A stretch of DNA of 62,833 nt from a virus. Position 1 is the stretch's first letter. Every line of letters begins with the position of its first letter. This document shows, in pieces, positions 15,497 through 22,704 of the stretch. A program made the position numbers and the translations under genes. Below the pieces are notes generated by a model. It saw only the letters and a program-made list of their open reading frames with translations. It was not told the DNA's origin and did no database searches. Location: positions 1-62,833 of IMG/VR virus record IMGVR_UViG_3300006752_000028. One strand, given 5' to 3'.

Positions 15497-16060
15497 TTAT
15501 TTATTAATATAATCAATCCACTTTGTTCCTTTTGTATCCGAGTTCGGAAATACAAACGATTTAGTTACATCACCTATAGTAATGATTTTTCGAAATCCTG
15601 AAGGGATAGTAGCACCAGTTGGTAATACTTCTAACTTCCCTTCAAATAGGACTTCTACTCTCACTTTAACTTCTTTTCCAAAAAAGTTTGCTGCGTCTCT
15701 TTCAAAAGACTCTAATTTACTCCATTGACCTCTATTCAATCCTTCATGCTGTAAAGCAGAGTTGATATAAGAAAAGGTTTTGAGTAATGTTTCTTTATCA
15801 CAACTAAAGGCTGCTGCTGGAGCTAGATGACCTTTGTCGTATATATTATTTCTATAATCCTCATTATCTGAGGTTTTAATATCTTTGGGTACCCAGAAAT
15901 CCATACCTTGTCGTGATGCTTTGCCGTTAGGACATTTTACAGTATATTCAACCCAAAGAGGTTGTTGGTATTCTTCACTGTATTCTACAGTATAAAGACC
16001 ATTATCTACTATTTGAGCGACAGATGATACTGAAAATAAAAGTGCTATTATATATTTCAT
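15497..16060 (-). CDS. Exported DNA/RNA non-specific endonuclease (NucA type)
   Basis: The 187-aa protein has a signal peptide (residues 1-16, SSVAQ) and a beta-beta-alpha metal nuclease core: 'YDKGHLAPAAAF' near 76-87 corresponds to the family's DRGH motif (catalytic His), and 'NSALQHEGLNRGQWSKLE' supplies the metal Asn and following Arg. It would cut DNA or RNA outside the cytoplasm. An exported nuclease is unusual in a phage; degradation of extracellular DNA or of DNA from competing phages at the envelope is possible. Neighbours are an NTPase and QueF, 3-6 nt away. Confidence 0.85.
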   Translation of the reverse strand: MKYIIALLFSVSSVAQIVDNGLYTVEYSEEYQQPLWVEYTVKCPNGKASRQGMDFWVPKDIKTSDNEDYRNNIYDKGHLAPAAAFSCDKETLLKTFSYINSALQHEGLNRGQWSKLESFERDAANFFGKEVKVRVEVLFEGKLEVLPTGATIPSGFRKIITIGDVTKSFVFPNSDTKGTKWIDYINK

Positions 16061-16063
16061 ATT

Positions 16064-16582
16064 TTAATTTATAAATTTCATTATTTGTTCTACTCTTTGC
16101 ATAGGAGAGCCAGTTATAGTTAAGTAAGGTTGACGTACTCCATCTAGTACTGCTTTAAACTCATCGTCTATTTCTTTTCTCCACTCTTCACTTATACTTC
16201 TTACTCCATCATCCACAGATTCAAATTCAATAGGAAAATAAATATAATGAGTATATTCATTTTTTACTCTATTCCAAGTATCTTCTATATAATTGTAAGT
16301 ATGCGAAGTTACTCCTTTCATAAATTTAGTATAGACTACAACATCCATATAACATCTATCTAAAACTAAGTTATAAGGTTGGAGTAAAGCTTCTAAATGG
16401 AAACTACTAATAGCTAGCTGAGTAGCACAAGTACCTTCTTCATTGATAGGAAATCCGTAACTACCTACAGTTCTAGTAGATTCGTTTACGAATTCATATT
16501 TAGGTAATTTATTTTTAAGTAGTTCATAAACAGTAGTCTTACCTGTACTACTTGCTCCTACTAATGCGATACGTTTAATCAT
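16064..16582 (-). CDS. P-loop NTPase / nucleotide kinase (AAA_28, NadR-like)
   Basis: The 172-aa protein opens with a Walker A motif 'GASSTGKTT' at residues 9-17, has 'NESTRTVG' as in NadR-type ATPases, and a Walker B/LID-like 'LVLDRCYMDVVVY'. The family includes nicotinamide riboside kinase-like and deoxynucleoside kinase-like enzymes, so phosphorylation of a nucleoside or modified base is conceivable. It follows the formyltransferase with a class A motif between them. Confidence 0.8.
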   Translation of the reverse strand: MIKRIALVGASSTGKTTVYELLKNKLPKYEFVNESTRTVGSYGFPINEEGTCATQLAISSFHLEALLQPYNLVLDRCYMDVVVYTKFMKGVTSHTYNYIEDTWNRVKNEYTHYIYFPIEFESVDDGVRSISEEWRKEIDDEFKAVLDGVRQPYLTITGSPMQRVEQIMKFIN

Positions 16583-16597
16583 TTAATAACCTTTTAT

Positions 16598-16614
16598 TTA
16601 ATATAAGAAAAAAA
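16598..16614 (-). promoter_or_regulatory. Class A promoter-like motif
   Basis: The minus strand reads TTTTTTTCTTATATTAA in the 35-nt gap after the formyltransferase, 15 nt before the NTPase ATG. Confidence 0.6.
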
Positions 16615-16617
16615 ATG

Positions 16618-17160
16618 TTATAAACCAAATACTTTCTTTAGAAATATAGTCCACATATATAATGATCTATCTTTAAATACCCCCCACATTTCTTCTTCTG
16701 TAATGTTAAAAGCATTGAATCTTTCTTCTGCTAGTATCTTACCTTCATCTACCCCTGCATCAACTTTATGAAGAACACATCCCATAACTGGGTATTTTCC
16801 TTCAAATGCTCTAATCTGTGGATCTTTTCCTTTAAGTTCTGGGTATTCAGTTATAAGACCTGGATGTCCGTTAAAGATAGAGAACTTTTCGCATACTTCT
16901 TTCGGCATAATACGTAACCAACCATGTAAGGTAATTATTGCTTCCGGAAAATATACTAGTATTTCTTCATAATCCTCTAAAGTAGGTTTATTATTTAAAG
17001 TGAAAAAACCATTTTCTACTATTCTAGGATCTATCTCTCTAAGTCTTTCAGGTCTCTCGTTAGTATAAATTCTATCAGGCCATTTACCAAGTGACTTAGC
17101 TAAATCAGCTATCTCACTACCAGTCTGACTAAAGAATGCTATCCAAGGTTTAGTTGCCAT
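16618..17160 (-). CDS. dpdN: Formyltransferase, probable DpdN (PreQ1 formylation)
   Basis: The 180-aa protein has the core of the PurN/Fmt formyltransferase family: 'ITLHGWLRIMP' near 76-86, catalytic Asn97-x-His99 in 'FNGHPGL', and 'HKVDAGVDEGKIL' with the catalytic Asp at about 138. It would use 10-formyl-THF. Its start overlaps the DpdA stop by 11 nt. A formyltransferase (DpdN) was proposed from phage genomes to convert DNA PreQ1 into 7-(formylamino)methyl-7-deazaguanine, and the presence of QueF and DpdA here fits. An ordinary PurN is shorter on context evidence. Confidence 0.82.
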   Translation of the reverse strand: MATKPWIAFFSQTGSEIADLAKSLGKWPDRIYTNERPERLREIDPRIVENGFFTLNNKPTLEDYEEILVYFPEAIITLHGWLRIMPKEVCEKFSIFNGHPGLITEYPELKGKDPQIRAFEGKYPVMGCVLHKVDAGVDEGKILAEERFNAFNITEEEMWGVFKDRSLYMWTIFLKKVFGL

Positions 17161-17953
17161 TCGTAAACCATTTAAATTTCTGTATATTGTTTTTAATCGT
17201 TCCTAATTGCTTCATATCAATATCTGAGTTTATTAGTTCGAATAGTTTTTGTCTTTCTTTAGACCAAAGTCCATCTGAACCATATGTTATACCTTTTATT
17301 CCGTGAACAACAGGGTTAGATGTATCTAGTGAATAAATCCAATCATAATCTGAATGCTTGTAGAAGCTAAATTCTTGAGGTAGCCCACAACCTAGTAAAT
17401 GATGAGGTTTATGTTTATTAATTATACCGTCTTTAAGTAAATCTCCCAGTAACTTAACACGTCCTAGCATCCAACTAACATACTTGTTAGCATGAGGTAC
17501 AGAAGTGCTGTAATACGAATAATCAAATGATATAGCTATCATATCTACATCTGCTGATTTATTCATATAGTTATAGCAATCTACTATTTCATCATAAGTC
17601 TTACCTTGAACTACTCCTATCTTTCCACTTCCTTCGTATCCAAGACCTTTATTATTCCAATCTTCCATTTGATCGCAAGTTTTAGTAGCGTCTTCTAAAG
17701 CATCAGGAACAATGTACCATGAAGGTCTAAAGTCTTTTACCCATTTATCAAACTTCGCAGCATCAAAAGCTTCTTCTAATTCGAAAATAGAGTTATCTAG
17801 TATAATCTCTCTACCTTTGTCTCTAGCTCTTTTAAATTGATTGAGGTATGCTTCATCTTCCTCAAATAAATGAACTAAAGCATAATCATAATCAGTAAGT
17901 TTTTGAACTTCTTCAAATACCTCTTTGGGACTTTCGTGTGCTATTTTTATCAT
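17150..17953 (-). CDS. dpdA: DpdA, DNA-guanine transglycosylase (TGT-like)
   Basis: The 267-aa protein is a short relative of tRNA-guanine transglycosylase. Asp53 in 'ILDNSIFE' and Asp210 in 'YSLDTSNP' occupy the positions of the two catalytic aspartates, with 'VPDALED', 'IGVVQGKTY' and 'LLGCGLPQEF' of the TIM barrel between. DpdA proteins exchange guanine in DNA for a 7-deazaguanine base after replication. The subfamily cannot be fixed by eye. It overlaps the formyltransferase (11 nt) and the upstream 71-aa gene (4 nt), so all three are one translational unit. Confidence 0.88.
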   Translation of the reverse strand: MIKIAHESPKEVFEEVQKLTDYDYALVHLFEEDEAYLNQFKRARDKGREIILDNSIFELEEAFDAAKFDKWVKDFRPSWYIVPDALEDATKTCDQMEDWNNKGLGYEGSGKIGVVQGKTYDEIVDCYNYMNKSADVDMIAISFDYSYYSTSVPHANKYVSWMLGRVKLLGDLLKDGIINKHKPHHLLGCGLPQEFSFYKHSDYDWIYSLDTSNPVVHGIKGITYGSDGLWSKERQKLFELINSDIDMKQLGTIKNNIQKFKWFTNGN

Positions 17954-18165
17954 ATATTACTATCTAAATTTGAATCGTCTAATTGACTTAAGTCTGGTTG
18001 TAAGCTAGTTAATTCTTCTGAAAGAGTAGCTATTGCTGCGTCTAATTGTTTTATTTGAGCAGCTTCTATTGCTTCTTCTACTGCTTGTTTAGCTACAGAT
18101 AATGGTACTACCTGCAGTTTACTTTCAAAATCAAAGAAAGCGTTTTCGTCTAGATTGATTGCCAT
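17950..18165 (-). CDS. Small acidic coiled-coil protein
   Basis: The 71-aa Ala/Glu/Leu-rich protein (MAINLDENAFFDFESK...) is predicted to be mainly helical with a coiled coil in the middle. No family is recognised. It overlaps the DpdA start by 4 nt (ATGA) and starts 1 nt after the MazG-like gene. Confidence 0.6.
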   Translation of the reverse strand: MAINLDENAFFDFESKLQVVPLSVAKQAVEEAIEAAQIKQLDAAIATLSEELTSLQPDLSQLDDSNLDSNI

Positions 18166-18166
18166 A

Positions 18167-18688
18167 TTAAAAGAATTTTTTTAAGTTAGGTCTAAAGTAA
18201 TTAATACTTTTCATTACTTTTTTATCTCTTGTTCGATAAACAATGTACCGTCCCTCCTCGATTTTTTCAAAATGACAGGCCTCACCTTGTTCCTCAGCTC
18301 TTTTGCTGACACTGCGTATGGCCTCTTCTTCAGTTTTACAAGCTTTAGACATATTGCTCGCTTGTACTTCTTGATATGCTGGCCATATCTTATCCTTAAG
18401 GCCGTGTAACATAACACCGTTCCCAAGGGAAACATAAGCAATGTCGCACAAAGCATCCAAAACTTCCACAATGTCTCCGTTTTCGCAAGCCTCTCTATAC
18501 TCTTCGAGCTCTTCAAGGATGAAATCGTAAACGAACTGCCACTCTTTTTTTTCTGGTATGTTTGGTTCATAATTATTTGGTTTACTAAAAGTATCGTTAA
18601 ATATCTCAACTTCATCTACAAAAGGTACTGAAGGAGAAGATGGTACTTTATAATTCTCTTCTACAAAAAGTGATAACTGTTTTCCCAT
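18167..18688 (-). CDS. MazG-like all-alpha NTP pyrophosphohydrolase
   Basis: The 173-aa protein has the MazG/dUTPase-like helical metal site: 'EELEEYREACENGD' followed by 'EVLDALCDIAYV', and the phage-typical 'EVQASNMSKACKTEEEA'. Enzymes of this superfamily hydrolyse NTPs or dNTPs to monophosphates. An N-terminal ~45-residue extension of unknown role precedes it. It could trim unmodified or damaged nucleotides or alter host ppGpp-type signalling. The neighbouring genes are DpdA and a DUF4494-like gene. Confidence 0.82.
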   Translation of the reverse strand: MGKQLSLFVEENYKVPSSPSVPFVDEVEIFNDTFSKPNNYEPNIPEKKEWQFVYDFILEELEEYREACENGDIVEVLDALCDIAYVSLGNGVMLHGLKDKIWPAYQEVQASNMSKACKTEEEAIRSVSKRAEEQGEACHFEKIEEGRYIVYRTRDKKVMKSINYFRPNLKKFF

Positions 18689-18689
18689 T

Positions 18690-18893
18690 TTAATATACTT
18701 TAATTATTCTAGATTCTGCAAGGCTTATAATCTTAAAACTAGTTTCACCTAACTCCTCTAGCATTTTATACGTTTTAGCTTCTGCTTCTGTTCCAGTCAT
18801 AGCATCTACTAAATATATTTCTTTTACTTTCTGTACTCTACCTCTATCGTTTTCTCTTTCGAACTGGGTAGTAACTTGCCAATAGTTTGTCAT
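18690..18893 (-). CDS. DUF4494-like small protein
   Basis: The 67-aa protein begins MTNYWQVTTQFER and contains 'KEIYLVDAMTGTEAEAK', a pattern I recall from the DUF4494 family common in Bacteroidetes and their phages. Function unknown. It supports the Bacteroidetes affiliation. It ends 1 nt before the MazG-like gene. Confidence 0.65.
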   Translation of the reverse strand: MTNYWQVTTQFERENDRGRVQKVKEIYLVDAMTGTEAEAKTYKMLEELGETSFKIISLAESRIIKVY

Positions 18894-18907
18894 AATTATA
18901 TTATTTA

Positions 18908-19621
18908 TTAATGTTTACAAATACTTGCTAATTCTATATTCTTATAGAACTCTGCTTTTGCTGAATCTTCGTTTAAGAACGCTCCTGTTAGTTTAGCAGT
19001 TTGCATTGATGCTCCTCTATGCTTAACTCCTCTACAGCTAACACAGTTATGGGTAGCTGATATCATTACTGCAACTCCTAAATTACCTTCACATATCTTA
19101 TCTACTGCATTATGTATAGCTACAGTTAATTGTTCTTGAATAGCTCCTCTTCTACCGAATTGTTCTACTATCCTATTAAGTTTAGATAGTCCTACTACTT
19201 TTCCATCCTCTGAAGCTATATAAGCAATGCTTACATTACCACCGATTGTTTGGTGATGATGTGAACACATCGACTGAACTGGTATATTGCTTTCTTGTAC
19301 TATACCGTCGTATCCGTCTGATGGAAATGCTGTTATACGGTCTAGAGGGTTATACCTTCCGGCCCATAAATCATTAACATATGCTTTAGCTACTCTCATT
19401 GGGGTATCAGATGAATTAGGATCATCTTTATAATCACATCCTAACGCAGTTAAAAACTCTGCGTATGCTTTTGCTGCTCTTTCTATAATTACATGCTTCT
19501 CATGTTCTGTTAACCTTGCTTCAGGTCCTTCTAATTCTTGCTTTGCAGCTAATTGACTTGATATACCATTTGCATATCCTGCTTTTACTAATTCTGTTCC
19601 GTCTATAAACTTTTTAGGCAT
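18908..19621 (-). CDS. folE: GTP cyclohydrolase I (FolE)
   Basis: The 237-aa enzyme catalyses the first step of deazaguanine synthesis, GTP to dihydroneopterin triphosphate. Zinc and catalytic residues are visible: Cys/His in 'MCSHHHQTIGG' and the second zinc region 'ATHNCVSCRGVKHRG'. 'DDPNSSDTPMRVAKAYVNDL' is the family N-terminal signature. It lies between the PRTase and DUF4494 genes. A preQ1-I-like leader at 19625-19658 and a class A motif at 19668-19682 precede it. Confidence 0.95.
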   Translation of the reverse strand: MPKKFIDGTELVKAGYANGISSQLAAKQELEGPEARLTEHEKHVIIERAAKAYAEFLTALGCDYKDDPNSSDTPMRVAKAYVNDLWAGRYNPLDRITAFPSDGYDGIVQESNIPVQSMCSHHHQTIGGNVSIAYIASEDGKVVGLSKLNRIVEQFGRRGAIQEQLTVAIHNAVDKICEGNLGVAVMISATHNCVSCRGVKHRGASMQTAKLTGAFLNEDSAKAEFYKNIELASICKH

Positions 19622-19624
19622 AAT

Positions 19625-19658
19625 ATTTAATTTGTTTTATTGAGGTTCTACGACTCAT
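19625..19658 (-). promoter_or_regulatory. preQ1-I riboswitch-like leader of folE
   Basis: The coding strand contains a small hairpin (TGAG/CTCA) enclosing TCGTAGAAC, followed by an A-rich tail AATAAAACAAA and then the folE start. The order GUCG-AG-AACC, stem, AACAAAAC-type tail matches the Thermoanaerobacter preQ1-I aptamer pattern. Loop-tail pseudoknot pairing is weak here. Closely related to the leader at 21949-21978. Confidence 0.45.
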
Positions 19659-19667
19659 TTGTTAATA

Positions 19668-19682
19668 CAATATACGATTTTT
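19668..19682 (-). promoter_or_regulatory. Class A promoter-like motif before folE
   Basis: The minus strand reads AAAAATCGTATATTG, about 10 nt upstream of the riboswitch-like hairpin; it shares the CGTATATTG variant with the motif at 21997-22011. Confidence 0.5.
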
Positions 19683-19685
19683 AAT

Positions 19686-20090
19686 TTAATTATCCAAATA
19701 ATCTTGAATAGGTTTTGAATTTTCTTTTTCCCAAGGGTAGACTACCCAGCCGAAATCATCGTCTATTTCTTCTGCATAGTATTCTGGTTTTGCTTTTGAT
19801 GATGTTTTATAGTGTAGAGTAGCAAACTTAGGATTAAACATTTCGTCTCTCCACTTTAAAATTGTATCTCCACTATCTGCTATATCATCTATAATTAATA
19901 ACCTAGGATAGTGGTTACTTCTATACTCCATATATGGAATCTCAAATCGATGAGAATACATAATAGCGAGTATGGTACCTCCTCTGGGTATTCCTGTTAC
20001 ATAGTCTATCTCTCCTTTGCATTTTTCGTGTATAATATCTAAGAGTCTATTGATATCGTCCCACGTTAGAAAAACTTTTTTTACTGCCAT
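19686..20090 (-). CDS. Phosphoribosyltransferase
   Basis: The 134-aa type I PRTase has the PRPP-binding signature 'RLLIIDDIADSGDTI' (about residues 64-78) and an upstream 'GIPRGGTILAIM' pyrophosphate loop. The size and the PRGG loop resemble xanthine/guanine PRTases. It could recycle bases or handle guanine released by DpdA, which is inferred only from context. Its start is overlapped by the 57-aa gene upstream by 10 nt. Confidence 0.85.
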   Translation of the reverse strand: MAVKKVFLTWDDINRLLDIIHEKCKGEIDYVTGIPRGGTILAIMYSHRFEIPYMEYRSNHYPRLLIIDDIADSGDTILKWRDEMFNPKFATLHYKTSSKAKPEYYAEEIDDDFGWVVYPWEKENSKPIQDYLDN

Positions 20091-20254
20091 GTATGGTTCA
20101 TTACCCAGTTACCAGTAGAGTAATTTGCTATAGATTTACTACCTACCGATTGTAGCTTCTCTTTTAAGTGGTCCCATTGTTGAGGAGTAATATTGTAATG
20201 GTGAACTCCTTCTGTGAAGCCTCGTAACCATTCTATAAATTGTGATTCATTCAT
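20081..20254 (-). CDS. Small conserved phage protein (57 aa)
   Basis: A 57-aa frame opens with ATG at 20254-20252 and stops TAA at 20083-20081. The sequence FIEWLRGFTEGVHHYNITPQ followed by 'QWDHLKEKL' is a pattern (FIEWLxGF...LTxxQWxxIKEKL) frequently seen in small proteins of Bacteroidetes and marine phages. Function unknown. It overlaps both neighbours (ATGAATGA with the 44-aa gene, 10 nt with the PRTase). Confidence 0.7.
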   Translation of the reverse strand: MNESQFIEWLRGFTEGVHHYNITPQQWDHLKEKLQSVGSKSIANYSTGNWVMNHTWQ

Positions 20255-20381
20255 TTTCTATATAACTTTTTAATTTATCTATTAATACTAATACTTCGTC
20301 TGGTTCCATTGTTATAGCACAGCAAGTATTTATGTTTTCTGCTACTTCCTCTAATACCTCTAAAGCTTCATCTTTAGTCAT
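20247..20381 (-). CDS. Small acidic protein (44 aa)
   Basis: A 44-aa frame starts at the last base of the QueE stop codon (TAATG) and ends 8 nt into the next gene. It is acidic and helical (MTKDEALEVLEEVAEN) with a Cys-Cys pair at residues 20-21. No family is recognised. The exact start/stop overlaps on both sides are the main support. Confidence 0.6.
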   Translation of the reverse strand: MTKDEALEVLEEVAENINTCCAITMEPDEVLVLIDKLKSYIENE

Positions 20382-21169
20382 TATACCTCTCTTTGATCTT
20401 CAAAAGCAATAATATGAGGTCTCCAAGTCATTCTATATCCGTTATCTCTAACCCAATCAAATAATACTGGGTATGATTTAAATAATGCTTCTCTAGAATC
20501 TCCTGCAGGCATAAACCATACTTTTTCAGATTTAACATCCAAAGTTTTTATACAGTCCATTATTTCAGCTAATGCTTCTTGATCTTTACCGTCCCATACT
20601 GGTTTAATATGGAAATCAGAATGATACTCTATTGACTGCTTAATTGCCTCATAATTAAGTCTAAATTTATTATGACGTTTTACCATTCTCTCATCTGTAA
20701 TTGCACCTTGAGGAGTTTCTACTCCAACGACTGGAACAGAATTAGAAAACTTAGGGCTAATAGATAACAAATTAATAGGGTAATCTGTGGGTAGGAAATG
20801 ACTACCTTCAGTTTCGATAGTAATAAAGATATTATTTTCATGTGCAAAATGTGTTAATTCGTTTACTAAAGCTGGATGCATAGTAGGAGAACCTCCTGTC
20901 AACATCATCTCTTTTATATGAGGATTCTTTTCGTACATCGCAATTATATCTTTAAAATTGAAGTCTCCTTTTTCCGGGTGTATACTTGTATACCAACTAT
21001 CACACCATCCTCCTTCTCCGAAGTAACATCTATGGGTACATCCTGTAGTTCTTATTACAACTGTTGGGTAACCTGCTCTTGAACCTTCTGATTGTACTGC
21101 TGTATATATTTCTACGATAGGTAGGTTTTTATCGTAATCTTCTATTCTCTTTAATTGCTTGTGTGCCAT
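20381..21169 (-). CDS. queE: QueE, 7-carboxy-7-deazaguanine synthase (radical SAM)
   Basis: The 262-aa radical SAM enzyme makes CDG from CPH4. It has 'RTTGCTHRC' with cluster cysteines followed after seven residues by 'WCDSWYT', so the cluster motif is CX3CX7C, wider than the usual CX3CX2C; a two-Cys shift for metal binding is possible but the WCD is typical of QueE. 'MLTGGSPTMHP' is the glycine-rich SAM-binding motif and 'SISPKFS' is conserved. It lies 20 nt downstream of QueD. Confidence 0.92.
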   Translation of the reverse strand: MAHKQLKRIEDYDKNLPIVEIYTAVQSEGSRAGYPTVVIRTTGCTHRCYFGEGGWCDSWYTSIHPEKGDFNFKDIIAMYEKNPHIKEMMLTGGSPTMHPALVNELTHFAHENNIFITIETEGSHFLPTDYPINLLSISPKFSNSVPVVGVETPQGAITDERMVKRHNKFRLNYEAIKQSIEYHSDFHIKPVWDGKDQEALAEIMDCIKTLDVKSEKVWFMPAGDSREALFKSYPVLFDWVRDNGYRMTWRPHIIAFEDQREV

Positions 21170-21189
21170 ATATTTTTATTATATTAATA

Positions 21190-21678
21190 CTACTCCTCGT
21201 AGATTGATGAATTTTTATCTGCTTCCCAACATTCAACTTTGGTAACTTTTACTCTACCTCCTCCAGTTAGTTCCATTCTTTTGTTAAAATGATCAAATAC
21301 TAATTTAGCACAAGATTCTGCTCCCATTGAATCCATAACCCTTAAAGCACATAGTCCTAATTCCTCCATGTATTGGAAAGTTTCTAATTGAGGATCATCT
21401 TTTTCTATTAGTAGAGTGTGATCCCACATATGGTTCATCCAATCTTTTAAACCATTACCGGGTGTTGGTTCAGCATCAGTTGATTTAAACCCTCCGTAAT
21501 CCATAATCCAATTCATCTCATCTAATTGATTTTCTTCTAGTGGTTCTTTAGATTCAAACCATACTTTAAATTTTAAAGCATATCCGTGAAGTAATTCACA
21601 ATGTGAGTGTGCAGCTTTATGCTGTCTTAGTGCTACTGAGTAATTATCAAATAGCTTTGTTGATTTGTATGTTCCCAT
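21190..21678 (-). CDS. queD: QueD, 6-carboxytetrahydropterin synthase
   Basis: The 162-aa protein of the PTPS family converts dihydroneopterin triphosphate to CPH4. It shows the zinc ligand set: 'AAHSHCELLHGY' (His, Cys and His-Gly) near residues 22-33, 'MDYGGFK' near 64, 'HTLLIEKDDP' near 91. The usual family length is 120-150 aa. It is first downstream of the 85-aa membrane protein and upstream of QueE. Confidence 0.93.
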   Translation of the reverse strand: MGTYKSTKLFDNYSVALRQHKAAHSHCELLHGYALKFKVWFESKEPLEENQLDEMNWIMDYGGFKSTDAEPTPGNGLKDWMNHMWDHTLLIEKDDPQLETFQYMEELGLCALRVMDSMGAESCAKLVFDHFNKRMELTGGGRVKVTKVECWEADKNSSIYEE

Positions 21679-21688
21679 AATTTTTATT

Positions 21689-21946
21689 TTAAACTAATTC
21701 TTCTCCTATTCCTACTATTTCTGATAGTATAAGCAAAATAGCAGCTATATCTATACTCCACCATAATGCAGCATACCCTAATATACGGATACCTGATTTG
21801 ATGAAGCTAATTTGTTGATGTAATTTTGGATCTGGAATTTTATGATCATTGATCTTAATTCCTGTAAATTCTTTACCTGTAGAATGCGAACCTTCTCTGT
21901 CGTATAGTTCGTCTAGGATTTCTTTTTCTTCTTTTCTTTTTATCAT
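21689..21946 (-). CDS. Small membrane protein led by riboswitch-like RNA
   Basis: The 85-aa protein has a charged N-terminal half ('MIKRKEEKEILDELYDREG') and one long or two short hydrophobic helices in the C-terminal half (about residues 53-78). No family is recognised. It is first in the QueD-QueE operon and its start codon directly follows a preQ1-I-like structure. A transport or membrane role in deazaguanine or pterin metabolism is conceivable, but nothing in the sequence shows it. Confidence 0.65.
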   Translation of the reverse strand: MIKRKEEKEILDELYDREGSHSTGKEFTGIKINDHKIPDPKLHQQISFIKSGIRILGYAALWWSIDIAAILLILSEIVGIGEELV

Positions 21947-21948
21947 AT

Positions 21949-21978
21949 TCGTGTTTTTATAGTGGTGCTACGACACTG
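21949..21978 (-). promoter_or_regulatory. preQ1-I riboswitch-like leader of queD/queE operon
   Basis: The coding strand has a 4-bp stem AGTG/CACT around TCGTAGCAC, then ATAAAAACACGA and the start ATG two bases later. The loop TCGT is complementary to the tail ACGA, giving the H-type pseudoknot of preQ1-I aptamers, with the characteristic CACC-stem-ATAAAAA arrangement. Folding would cover the start codon, consistent with repression by PreQ1 in a genome without Shine-Dalgarno sites. Confidence 0.6.
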
Positions 21979-21996
21979 TTGTGCTATATATTTATA

Positions 21997-22011
21997 CAAT
22001 ATACGAAACTT
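21997..22011 (-). promoter_or_regulatory. Class A promoter-like motif
   Basis: The minus strand reads AAGTTTCGTATATTG, about 20 nt upstream of the riboswitch-like hairpin; the same CGTATATTG variant precedes folE. Confidence 0.5.
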
Positions 22012-22686
22012 TTATTTAAGAACCAACATTTTTTCATGTCCTATTATTAAAGTTGGATCGACATATATATCGTAACCTTTTTTTGTTATCATTCTACAGA
22101 ATGCTACATCTTCCATAGTAAATTCTTTAAATGAAGTATCTCCTACCTTAAATTCTTCCCAAAGAGGTTGAAACCATGGATACTCTAGTGATTCAAATAC
22201 ACCTTTTTTAATTAATACCCAACCAAACCCAGTATACTCTACTTTAAATGGTTTAGTTCTTTTATTTATTAACTTATCATCTAAAAATTCAAAAGAACCA
22301 TTCTTTGCATAGTGCTCTTTGTCCCATTTTTCCACTGTAGCGTAGTTGGTATTGTTCTGAGTTTTGTATATTCCGGAAGCAATATCTTTATTCATGTTAA
22401 GTAACTTAATAAAGTCATTAACTTCAAATACCATATCTGAATCTATCCACATTATGTAATCGTAATCTATTTGACCATCGAACGGCATTTGGTTTTTACC
22501 TCTAACTGATGCTCCTCCTAAACATTGATTTCTAACGTAGTATAGTAGTGGACTATAACTATTTGACAGAATTGGAGTAATTCCATACTTGGGTAAGTAT
22601 TGTAGAAGATTACTCCAACTAGTCAAAAAATTATTTGAAAAAGTTCGTCCCGGTAGACAAAATACTATTTTTAATTGTTTTTGCAA
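22012..22686 (-). CDS. Glycosyltransferase, family 2-like
   Basis: The 224-aa GT-A-fold protein has 'IMWIDSDMVF' (the DxD metal/nucleotide-sugar site, near residues 78-87), 'YTGFGWVLIKKGVFE' and a late 'EDVAFCRMITKKGYDIYVDP'. It lacks a membrane anchor. It sits inside the deazaguanine block between QueD/E and QueC; the acceptor is unknown. It could modify a host or phage surface glycan or, speculatively, the modified base. Confidence 0.78.
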   Translation of the reverse strand: MQKQLKIVFCLPGRTFSNNFLTSWSNLLQYLPKYGITPILSNSYSPLLYYVRNQCLGGASVRGKNQMPFDGQIDYDYIMWIDSDMVFEVNDFIKLLNMNKDIASGIYKTQNNTNYATVEKWDKEHYAKNGSFEFLDDKLINKRTKPFKVEYTGFGWVLIKKGVFESLEYPWFQPLWEEFKVGDTSFKEFTMEDVAFCRMITKKGYDIYVDPTLIIGHEKMLVLK

Positions 22687-22704
22687 ATTTATATTTTTAG
22701 TATT

